Below, piece by piece: positions 1 to 5,710 of a DNA stretch of 6,418 nucleotides. The notes beneath the pieces were generated by a model. That model was not told the origin of the DNA. It saw only the letters and a list, made by a program, of their open reading frames with translations, and ran no database searches. The number at the start of each line of letters is the position of its first letter. Position 1 is the stretch's first letter. The stretch is from NCBI GenBank assembly GCA_017625185.1, contig JAGALN010000100.1, positions 1 through 6,418 of the forward strand, given 5' to 3'. Source of the DNA: Clostridia bacterium (lineage in GTDB: Bacteria > Bacillota > Clostridia > Monoglobales > Monoglobaceae). The position numbers were made by a program, and so were the translations under genes.

Positions 1-420
1 AAATTAAGTGCTTTTCTAATGTACGGATTTTTAACTGTAAAGTCAATTACACTTTCGCCAATATCTGTTCCGGCAAAACCGCCAAAAAGTCTTTCGGTTG
101 CCATCTCTGCTAAACCAGATGCGGCCATAGCCTCATCCATGGTAAGCTTCTCCCCGTTTTTGGTAAGAGTATCTGCATACAAAGTCGAGGACATCCCGCT
201 CCCACAATTGACACCACTTCTCTTTTGTGGTATATTAGATTCAGGAACATAATTCTTAACGTCTTGGACGTACATCTGGGGGACATTACGTCATCTAGAG
301 CGGAATTGATGTTCCATTTTTTATTGATGGCATCTCGCAGTTCCAGAATGTCAGGAATTGTTCCATCATCCTATCTATCCATTGCGAATCTCAGGTAGGC
401 GGCGCCATCCCCTACAATTT
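1..420 (-). pseudogene. Decayed gene fragment of unknown family, running off the left edge
   Basis: Reading the minus strand leftwards from about 420, one frame gives protein-like sequence (GDGAAYLRFAMDR, then DDGTIPDILELRDAINKKWN) interrupted by a TAG stop at 371-373. At a run of five C on the minus strand (278-282) the sensible reading shifts frame and continues as MYVQDVKNYVPESN and on to the edge. This second piece is open from an ATG at 275 for 91 codons and includes NCGSGMSSTLYADTL and ERLFGGFAGTDIGES. Adding one C to the tract would join the two pieces smoothly, so I read it as one gene with a nonsense mutation and a one-base deletion. No start codon with a ribosome binding site is visible before the first piece, and the right boundary is uncertain because the fragment abuts the operon terminator. 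I do not recognise the family. It could instead be a short live gene starting at 275, but no good Shine-Dalgarno precedes that ATG. Confidence 0.5.
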
Positions 421-428
421 TATTATGA

Positions 429-468
429 CAAAACAAAACGGAGTGCCTTTGCACTCCGTTTTGTTTTG
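429..468 (-). terminator. Rho-independent terminator of the four-gene minus-strand operon
   Basis: A perfect 18-bp stem (429-446 with 451-468) closes a 4-nt loop. Its GC core is CGGAGTGC/GCACTCCG. Read on the minus strand, the 3' arm ends in TTTTGTTTTG, giving the U-rich tail. It begins 10 nt beyond the stop codon of the dehydrogenase gene. The A/T flanks are symmetric, so it could also stop plus-strand transcripts, but there is no plus-strand gene to its left in the window. Confidence 0.92.
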
Positions 469-478
469 GTACATTTTC

Positions 479-1519
479 TTACAACATCTCGTATTTGTGG
501 TTCTTGCTGCTCTCATATGCAGCTTCGATGACCTTTTGGGAAGCGATGGCGTCAGCAGCGGTAATGGGCACCTCTCCCTCGCCTGCAACCGCGCGGCCAA
601 AGGCTTCGATTTCCTTGGTGTACATATTGCCAAATTCCACCTGGACATCCATGGTTTGAATTTCGTTTCTGTCCTGGTTAGCATCGTAACCGGCAGAACT
701 GTCAGCACACAGAACCTCGATTTCGCCACCCTCAACCTGACCAATAGTTCCCTGGGCAAAGATACTTCCCTTGGTGCCATAGAACTCAATCTTACACTTG
801 GCAGCGGCATCAGGGATGTTGAAATTTGCATCCACATAGGCTACTGCACCGTTTTCCAGCTGCATCAGGACGCCGCCGGCATCCTCTACGCTATACTTGA
901 AAATCTGGTTACCGCAGAAACCTGCCGCCGCCTTTGCCTCCAGACCGGTAATATACCGAATCAAGTCCACGCAATGAACACCCATATCCATCATGGCACC
1001 GCCGCCGGATAACTTGATATCCTGACGCCAGCAGTTCTCCATTTCGGGATACCAGCAGGTCAGCTGTGCTCTGGCGGAAACAATTTCGCCAATCTGTCCC
1101 GACTGAACAATTTCCTTCATCTTCTGATGATAAGCATGGAACCGCATCATAAAACCAACGCCCAATTTAACGCCCTGGCTCTCGCAGAAATCAGCAATTT
1201 CCTCTGCTTCCTTGGCAGTAATGCCAACCGGTTTCTCAATCAGGATATCCTTCTTTGCTTTTGCTGCAGCAAAAGCCTGATCCTTATGGGCAAAAACCGG
1301 GGATGCAATATAAACCGCCTGGATTTCATCAATTGCTAAAAGTTCTTCGATGTTGTCAAAGGCATATTTTGCACCATACTTTTCCTTACAACGGTCTGCA
1401 GCTTCCTTATTGGCGTCCATCACCGCAATCAGTTCTGCATTATCCGCCAGCATCATACCGGGGAGGGTTCTTCTGTCGGCGATACCGCCACAGCCAATGA
1501 CACCCCATCTAATCTTCAT
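479..1519 (-). CDS. Gfo/Idh/MocA family NAD(P)-dependent oxidoreductase (sugar or cyclitol dehydrogenase)
   Basis: Cytosolic dehydrogenase of 346 residues, a normal length for this family, predicted to oxidise or reduce one hydroxyl/keto group of a sugar, sugar phosphate or inositol with NAD(P). The N-terminal Rossmann fold carries the dinucleotide motif GVIGCGGIA (residues 6-14). The family's EKP motif is at 95-97, whose lysine is a catalytic residue. The C-terminal alpha/beta domain holds GGGAMMDMGVHCVDLIRY, with the conserved Asp178 and His182 of the D-x-G-x-H catalytic signature. The start at ATG 1519 is chosen because GGAGG lies about 8 nt upstream; a TTG five codons earlier (1534) would place that Shine-Dalgarno inside the coding region. 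It is the last gene of the operon, 16 nt after the creatininase-like gene and just before a terminator. The family is certain; the substrate is not. Pairing with a DegT aminotransferase suggests it supplies or consumes the keto intermediate, as NtdC does with NtdA in kanosamine synthesis, but that is analogy only. Confidence 0.95.
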   Translation of the reverse strand: MKIRWGVIGCGGIADRRTLPGMMLADNAELIAVMDANKEAADRCKEKYGAKYAFDNIEELLAIDEIQAVYIASPVFAHKDQAFAAAKAKKDILIEKPVGITAKEAEEIADFCESQGVKLGVGFMMRFHAYHQKMKEIVQSGQIGEIVSARAQLTCWYPEMENCWRQDIKLSGGGAMMDMGVHCVDLIRYITGLEAKAAAGFCGNQIFKYSVEDAGGVLMQLENGAVAYVDANFNIPDAAAKCKIEFYGTKGSIFAQGTIGQVEGGEIEVLCADSSAGYDANQDRNEIQTMDVQVEFGNMYTKEIEAFGRAVAGEGEVPITAADAIASQKVIEAAYESSKNHKYEML

Positions 1520-1535
1520 GGTGTTATCCTCCAAA

Positions 1536-2339
1536 TTATTTATTCTTTCTAAATTCTTCCAGTTCGTCTACATAAGCTACCAGATTATCGATAATCTCGG
1601 TGCAAATCTTTTCGCCAATTTCTACAGTTGCACGTTCTGGGAAGCCCATAACACCAATCTCAATTTCATCTCTCTGTCCAACCATTTCCACAAGGAAAGG
1701 ACTGTCAAAGGGCTTGGTTCTCTTTTCAAACCAGTCCTGATCGCTCCGCATCATCCGTGCAGTATACTCATCATCCATGGCGATTTCGTCACGGACAACC
1801 TCGGGGGCAACATACTTCATCAAACTGGTTTCAGCAAGACCTGCGTGGAAGTCATGCTCCGGCTCCATAGCAAAGCCGTCCAGCCAAGTCTGGGACAGAT
1901 CCCATGCCTGTACCATGGACAGGGTAATCTTCTCGTTCAGTTCCGGGTTCCGGCGGAGGAGCATCTGCAAGCTATTGCTGAGTGCCGCCTTGTTGTCGGT
2001 ACCTGCATGACCTAAGAACACAATGATGTTCTCAAAGCCAATTCTTGCAAACTCGGCACAGATTTCCGAAATGTAAAGTCCAAAGGTATTGGGACTTACA
2101 TTGATGGTACCGGGCAGGGTACCGCCGGAGAAGCAGTAGTTTACAGTAGGTGCGATCACGGCGTTCAGTCTGTCGCCGGCAAGCGCAACCGGTCTTTCTA
2201 CATTCAAAATATCAGTAACCAAAGGCAAATGATACCCGTGCTGTTCTACAACACCGGTGGGGATGATTACCGTCTTGGTCTTATTCTGCAAGGTTTCTTT
2301 GATATCCTTAACAGTCATGTCTTTCATAAAGTATGCCAT
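1536..2339 (-). CDS. Creatininase-family metal-dependent amidohydrolase
   Basis: 267 residues, matching the usual 240-270 of the creatininase family (creatinine amidohydrolase, MftE, FAPy deformylase relatives), which hydrolyse cyclic or linear amide bonds with a two-metal centre. The N-terminal metal motif is clear: PTGVVEQHGYHLPLVTD at 27-43, giving Glu32, His34 and Asp43 as likely ligands. His111 in FLGHAGTDN corresponds to the family's N-G-H-G-G-N loop, here changed. Glu170 in HAGLAETS matches the later family motif HAGExETS, with Leu in place of its first Glu. No signal peptide is seen, so it should be cytosolic. The ATG at 2339 has AAAGGAG 9 nt upstream. It is separated from the upstream aminotransferase gene by 68 nt containing a hairpin, and from the downstream dehydrogenase by 16 nt. 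In this context it may cleave an amide, formamide or lactam of an amino sugar; this is inference, and true creatininase activity is unlikely given the neighbours. Confidence 0.9.
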   Translation of the reverse strand: MAYFMKDMTVKDIKETLQNKTKTVIIPTGVVEQHGYHLPLVTDILNVERPVALAGDRLNAVIAPTVNYCFSGGTLPGTINVSPNTFGLYISEICAEFARIGFENIIVFLGHAGTDNKAALSNSLQMLLRRNPELNEKITLSMVQAWDLSQTWLDGFAMEPEHDFHAGLAETSLMKYVAPEVVRDEIAMDDEYTARMMRSDQDWFEKRTKPFDSPFLVEMVGQRDEIEIGVMGFPERATVEIGEKICTEIIDNLVAYVDELEEFRKNK

Positions 2340-2369
2340 AATTCATTTCTCCTTTTCTAATTCTTGATA

Positions 2370-2397
2370 ACGAGGCATAGCAAGCGCTATGCCTCGT
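2370..2397 (-). promoter_or_regulatory. Intercistronic hairpin inside the operon
   Basis: A perfect 12-bp stem (ACGAGGCATAGC, 2370-2381, with 2386-2397) closes a 4-nt loop in the 68-nt gap between the aminotransferase stop and the creatininase-like gene start. On the minus strand the 3' arm is followed by TATCAAGAATTAG, without a real U-run, so full termination is not expected. It could be an mRNA-stabilising or processing element, or a leaky attenuator setting the ratio of upstream to downstream gene products. The downstream Shine-Dalgarno (AAAGGAG) lies outside the stem and stays free. Confidence 0.7.
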
Positions 2398-2407
2398 AAT
2401 TATTCTC

Positions 2408-3715
2408 CTATTTGCCAGCCTGCATTTCTGCAACGGACTCCAGAACTGCATCAGCCATGTATTCCAGCTGTTCCTGACTCAAGCCGTACAAGGGCAGATG
2501 GGTAAATCTCTTATAGAAGACTTCCTCACATACCGGGCAGGTCTTTGCGATTTCGTCGGAATCGTAACCCATATCCTGAACAATCTTGAACCGATACAGA
2601 GGTCCGAAGTGTGCAATCTGGGTAACACCCTTTTCTTCCAGTTTCTTCTTGAGAACCTGAATATCGCCGCCAGCCTTTGCGGGGTCAATCTGGAGCAGAT
2701 ACAGATGGAAGGTGGGCTTAATATTCTCATCACCGATGTGCTGAGGAATGATCGCATCATTCTCAGCGAAACGCTCGGTCAAATATGCAGCCGCATCCCG
2801 TCTGATTTTGATAATTTCTTCATTTCTTGCAACCTGCAGAGTCAAACCAAGACCCTGAATTTCGGTGGTGGAAGCATTGCCGGGAACAAAGGGATGCTCC
2901 TTACCGGGAATGGGGGTAATGTTATAGAGCCAATCCTTGATGGGACAGGTAAAGTCAAGACCTAAGAATCTTGCTCTCTTCATATCATCTGCAAAACCGG
3001 GAACAGTAGTGGTCAAAATACCGCCCTCACCAAAGGAGGTGATGTTCTTTACTTCGTGCATAGAGAATGCAGCAAAGTCACCGATGGTACCGATCTTCTT
3101 GCCCTTATACATTGCACCGAATGCGTGAGCCGCATCCTCGAGAACCAGAATGTCGTGTTTCTTTGCAAGCTCCATAATCGGATCCATATCTACAGGATAG
3201 CCGCCGATATGTACCGGAACAATCATCTTGGTCTTGTCAGTAATCTTCTTTTCAACATCCTTGGGGTCCATGTTGATGGTCTTGGGGTCTACGTCTGCAA
3301 ACACCAGCTTTGCACCAACTGCCAAAGGATATGCCATGGTAGCCACAAAGGTAATCGCCGGAACAATAACCTCATCGCCGGGCTTTAAGTTTGCATACTT
3401 ATATGCGATCTCGAAACCTGCAGTTGCATTGGTTACGAAAGTGGAAGTTGTGGTACCAAGGTACTCGTTACAAGCAGCCTCTGCTTCCTCTACCTTGCTG
3501 CCTAAGGAAAGCTTGCCGGGAGGGGTTGCTACTGCATCCAGTTTCTTAACCTGTTCCCAAACAGCGGTGATGGCATCGTCATATTCCTTGCCTTCGCCCT
3601 GCATCAGAAAACGAATAATTTCCATCAAATCCTGTACATTGTAGTTTTCGCCTACCGCAGCCCAGGGGACTCTGGTGGCACCGGTGTTATACCGGAAATC
3701 TGTTGATTTTCCCAT
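2408..3715 (-). CDS. DegT/DnrJ/EryC1/StrS family PLP-dependent sugar aminotransferase
   Basis: 435 residues, somewhat longer than the usual 370-400. Fold-type I aminotransferase acting on keto sugars or keto cyclitols, typically with glutamate or glutamine as amino donor. Recognisable blocks: RVPWAAVG near the N-terminus; the cofactor-phosphate region TNATAGFEIAY followed by KPGDEVIVPAITFVAT; LEDAAHAFGA, whose Asp194 should contact the PLP pyridine nitrogen; and HEVKNITSFGEGG at 220-232, whose Lys223 is the likely Schiff-base lysine. The lysine is present, so it is not one of the histidine-bearing deoxysugar dehydratases (ColD/RfbH type). The C-terminal THLPLYGLSQEQLEYM is typical of the family. 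About 27 extra residues (roughly 40-66) lie between the N-terminal helix and the normal KLSLGSKVEEAE block. The start at ATG 3715 has AAGGAGG 8 nt upstream, and this site overlaps the previous gene's stop, suggesting translational coupling. An ATG at 3745 would overlap the upstream gene and swallow the Shine-Dalgarno. The exact substrate is unknown. Confidence 0.95.
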   Translation of the reverse strand: MGKSTDFRYNTGATRVPWAAVGENYNVQDLMEIIRFLMQGEGKEYDDAITAVWEQVKKLDAVATPPGKLSLGSKVEEAEAACNEYLGTTTSTFVTNATAGFEIAYKYANLKPGDEVIVPAITFVATMAYPLAVGAKLVFADVDPKTINMDPKDVEKKITDKTKMIVPVHIGGYPVDMDPIMELAKKHDILVLEDAAHAFGAMYKGKKIGTIGDFAAFSMHEVKNITSFGEGGILTTTVPGFADDMKRARFLGLDFTCPIKDWLYNITPIPGKEHPFVPGNASTTEIQGLGLTLQVARNEEIIKIRRDAAAYLTERFAENDAIIPQHIGDENIKPTFHLYLLQIDPAKAGGDIQVLKKKLEEKGVTQIAHFGPLYRFKIVQDMGYDSDEIAKTCPVCEEVFYKRFTHLPLYGLSQEQLEYMADAVLESVAEMQAGK

Positions 3716-3728
3716 TTTCTTTTCCTCC

Positions 3729-4373
3729 TTAAAATTCTGGTTCATATTGTTGTGGGAAGTCTTCCCAAATTATTTTTCGAATTTGAATATCCTTAATTTT
3801 CAGCTTGGTACAATATGCTGAAAAACCAACCTGACCATCAAGCAACGGATTGGGGTCAATCAGCTCTGTAATCAAACAATCATCGACTACCATAAAGGTA
3901 TGACCCTGAATAGAACCTGCCGTCATCCGCACCTCAGTCCCCGGCGTATATTGATACGCCGCAGTGGTGGAATATAGCTGTCTTTCATCTCCGGCATCTT
4001 TGTCACTGTCGACAATCTTCTCGATCCCGCTTTTGTGCTCATACCAGCCATTGAGTCCGCAAACATAGGATGCGCCGATATAATCGGCCTCCTCATTCCA
4101 TCTGGCACAGAAAACCGCATTTACATCCCGGGTGGCAGGAAGCTCGGTGCCAATGGTAAAACTGAACATTACATCCTCGGCAAAGCTCTCTTTACTCAAA
4201 AGGATACCACCGAAATTACCGCTTTCCTCACCGCAGAGGTAGCCGTCCCGAAACTCCCATGTTCCGCTTTTGGGGAGCCAATACTTCTCCCAATTTTCAT
4301 CCGGCTGATAGTCAAGCAAAATCGGGGATTTGTCAGACAAAATCTTCTTCCCAAGCAAAAGAATATCCTTCAT
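3729..4373 (-). CDS. Concanavalin-like beta-sandwich protein, 3-keto-disaccharide hydrolase/DUF1080-like (putative)
   Basis: 214 residues, the first gene of the operon. No catalytic family is certain. The body reads like a jelly-roll beta-sandwich of the LamG/GH16-like/DUF1080 group: WEFRDGYLCGEE (39-50), GGILLSKESFAEDVMFSF (55-72), a central block ARWNEEADYIGASY and GLNGWYEHKSGIEK (90-119), then VDDCLITELIDPNPLLDGQ and VGFSAYCTKLKIKDIQIRKI (163-200). The last block is the usual closing pattern of these domains (short hairpin around a D-G, then paired strands ending the sandwich). No signal peptide or transmembrane segment is present, so unlike many secreted relatives it should be cytosolic. 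The ATG at 4373 is preferred because GGAAGG sits 9 nt upstream; a GTG at 4382 is the alternative and would add three residues. The stop overlaps the Shine-Dalgarno of the aminotransferase gene. Next to a Gfo/Idh/MocA dehydrogenase, hydrolysis or lyase action on a keto-glycoside is a reasonable but untested guess; pure carbohydrate binding is possible too. Confidence 0.8.
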   Translation of the reverse strand: MKDILLLGKKILSDKSPILLDYQPDENWEKYWLPKSGTWEFRDGYLCGEESGNFGGILLSKESFAEDVMFSFTIGTELPATRDVNAVFCARWNEEADYIGASYVCGLNGWYEHKSGIEKIVDSDKDAGDERQLYSTTAAYQYTPGTEVRMTAGSIQGHTFMVVDDCLITELIDPNPLLDGQVGFSAYCTKLKIKDIQIRKIIWEDFPQQYEPEF

Positions 4374-4398
4374 CTTCCTCACCCTTCCGTCAATTCAT

Positions 4399-4421
4399 TC
4401 ATAGCTTAAATAAATCATAGC
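4399..4421. repeat. Direct repeat TCATAGC over the minus-strand promoter (possible operator)
   Basis: The heptamer TCATAGC occurs at 4399-4405 and again at 4415-4421, 16 bp apart start to start. One copy overlaps the -10 box of the operon promoter and the other lies at the expected transcription start, a position where a bound repressor would block transcription. Seven bases in AT-rich DNA can repeat by chance. Confidence 0.3.
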
Positions 4422-4442
4422 ATTTTTACCTTGGAATGTCAA
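4414..4442 (-). promoter_or_regulatory. Sigma-A promoter of the four-gene operon
   Basis: On the minus strand a perfect -35 box TTGACA (4442-4437) is followed after exactly 17 nt by TATGAT (4419-4414), one mismatch from the -10 consensus. The start of transcription should fall near 4407, giving a leader of about 34 nt before the ATG at 4373. Such a strong promoter beside a ROK repressor gene suggests that activity is controlled by repression rather than activation. Confidence 0.88.
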
Positions 4443-4469
4443 TAGAATTTTTGGGATATCATTGACATT
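4435..4469. promoter_or_regulatory. Inverted repeat joining the two divergent -35 boxes (candidate operator)
   Basis: AATGTCAAT (4435-4443) and ATTGACATT (4461-4469) are perfect 9-bp arms separated by 17 bp. Six bases of each arm are the -35 hexamers of the two divergent promoters, so much of the symmetry follows from consensus promoters. The three extra matching bases per arm may reflect a protein-binding site. A dimeric ROK repressor could bind here and shut both promoters, but other placements are equally possible. Confidence 0.35.
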
Positions 4470-4490
4470 TTTTTGCAAGGTTGTTATAAT
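4462..4490 (+). promoter_or_regulatory. Sigma-A promoter of the ROK regulator gene
   Basis: TTGACA (4462-4467) and TATAAT (4485-4490) are both perfect consensus hexamers with a 17-nt spacer. Transcription should begin near 4497, leaving about 36 nt of leader before the ATG at 4533. A perfect promoter for a regulator gene usually implies autorepression. Confidence 0.92.
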
Positions 4491-4532
4491 TCATTCTGGG
4501 AAGATTTTTCAGGAAAGGACCGAGGTTTTTTT

Positions 4533-5702
4533 ATGAACAAGCAGGTGGCAAATGTACAACTGATGCAAAAGATGAACCGGTTGAAGGTATTACAGTTTGT
4601 TCGTCGGAATCCGGACATTTCCCGTCCCGTTATTGCGGCACAAACCGGGCTTTCCCTTCCCTCCATTACCAATATTGTTTCCTATTTGTTGGAGCTTGGC
4701 ATTCTCTGCGAGAGCGGAACCGAGCAGGTAAGCCGGGTTGGCAGAAAAAGCACCTTGCTTCGGTTTTCGGCATCCGCTTATGATTTGGTTTGTATCTATC
4801 TGGACGAAAAACATGCCAACATTTTCAAGACCGATTTGGAGGGAAATCCAAAAGAAAAAATTACCCTGACCATCAAAAAGAATTCTCCGGAAGAAAGCCT
4901 GAACGAGCTCTGCGAAGCCACGGTTTCCATGGTCGGCTCCTGCAAGCCGGGGAGTATTTTAGGAATCGGCGTCGCCATTTCCGGTCTTGTCCTTTCGGAC
5001 AGTCGGTTTATTATGTCCTCCCGTTTGAAGTGGAAGTCTTTCGATATAAAAAATATGCTGGAGGAGGAAACCGGAATCCCGGTTTTCCTGGATAATGTTT
5101 CCCTCCTTCGGGCGGTTTGGTATTTTTCAAAAAAAGCCCCCCAGCCTGACGATAATATGCTCTTTCTGGATATGGAGAACGGAATCGGTGCCGTCCAGTA
5201 TGCAGGCGGGGTGATTCAATCCTCTACCTTAGGCGAAATCGGGCACACCACCGTGGAGCGGGACGGACTTCCCTGCTTTTGTGGGAACCGGGGTTGTCTG
5301 GAGGCTATGTGCTCCCCCAAGCGGCTCCTTTCCCTCTATGAATCCGCCAACGAAGAACCTTTGACCTCTCTTGCTGATATCGAGTCCCTCTATCAAGCAG
5401 AAAATGATGCGGCGGTTTTCTCTGTCCGGGAATGTGCCTGCTATTTAGGGATTGGTCTTGCCAATCTGGTCAACCTCTTTAACCCCTCTGTGATTGTAAT
5501 TAACACCGGGGATTTCAAGGATTGTCCCTCCCTTTTGCAGGTTGCCGAGGAGGAGCTTCGCAAACGTGCTTATCTCTCTCTATCCGAGCACTTGACCATT
5601 GAAAAAATTAACGAAACAGAAGAGAATACCGTCTGCGGCACAGCCTATCATCTGTGCAACAAACTGTTCGATATTTCTTTTCCTAAAAATATTATTGAGT
5701 AG
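4533..5702 (+). CDS. ROK-family transcriptional repressor (NagC/Mlc/XylR type)
   Basis: 389 residues, typical of ROK regulators. An N-terminal winged helix-turn-helix (about 15-78) includes SRPVIAAQTGLSLPSITNIV and the wing VSRVGRKSTLL. A C-terminal ROK sugar-binding domain follows, with GEIGHTTVERDGLPCFCGNRG (its start, residues 234 on) and GCLEAMCS, giving the zinc-site residues His238, Cys248, Cys250 and Cys255. The kinase features are lost: there is no D-x-G-G-T phosphate loop, and the catalytic N-D of ROK kinases is replaced by D187-N188 (FLDNVS), so it is a regulator and not a sugar kinase. The sugar-contact E-x-G-H motif is retained, so a sugar-like effector is expected. The start at ATG 4533 follows CGAGG by 7 nt; an extension upstream to 4473 would begin inside the promoter. 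It is divergent from the amino-sugar operon and is its most likely repressor. The ThrE-like gene follows 8 nt downstream. Confidence 0.95.
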   Translation: MNKQVANVQLMQKMNRLKVLQFVRRNPDISRPVIAAQTGLSLPSITNIVSYLLELGILCESGTEQVSRVGRKSTLLRFSASAYDLVCIYLDEKHANIFKTDLEGNPKEKITLTIKKNSPEESLNELCEATVSMVGSCKPGSILGIGVAISGLVLSDSRFIMSSRLKWKSFDIKNMLEEETGIPVFLDNVSLLRAVWYFSKKAPQPDDNMLFLDMENGIGAVQYAGGVIQSSTLGEIGHTTVERDGLPCFCGNRGCLEAMCSPKRLLSLYESANEEPLTSLADIESLYQAENDAAVFSVRECACYLGIGLANLVNLFNPSVIVINTGDFKDCPSLLQVAEEELRKRAYLSLSEHLTIEKINETEENTVCGTAYHLCNKLFDISFPKNIIE

Positions 5703-5710
5703 GTAACATT

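Noticed and set aside
19..252. Plus-strand open frame of 77 codons at the left edge
   Set aside because: No ribosome binding site and the composition is not protein-like; the minus-strand frame over the same bases reads much better as protein.
425..1012. Plus-strand open frame of 195 codons
   Set aside because: It starts inside the terminator hairpin and lies antisense to the well-supported dehydrogenase gene; no family resemblance.
1350..2015. Plus-strand open frame of 221 codons
   Set aside because: Antisense to the creatininase-like and dehydrogenase genes, spanning both, with no ribosome site; an antisense shadow.
2370..2397. Intercistronic hairpin as a full Rho-independent terminator
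   Set aside because: The 3' arm is not followed by a U-run, and no promoter is seen for the two genes downstream, which need readthrough.
3716..3745. Upstream ATG of the aminotransferase gene (start at 3745)
   Set aside because: It would overlap the preceding gene by 17 nt and place the AAGGAGG ribosome site inside the coding sequence; the ATG at 3715 is correctly spaced.
4533..5702. ROK-family sugar kinase such as glucokinase
   Set aside because: The protein has a DNA-binding winged helix, no phosphate loop, and Asn in place of the catalytic Asp.
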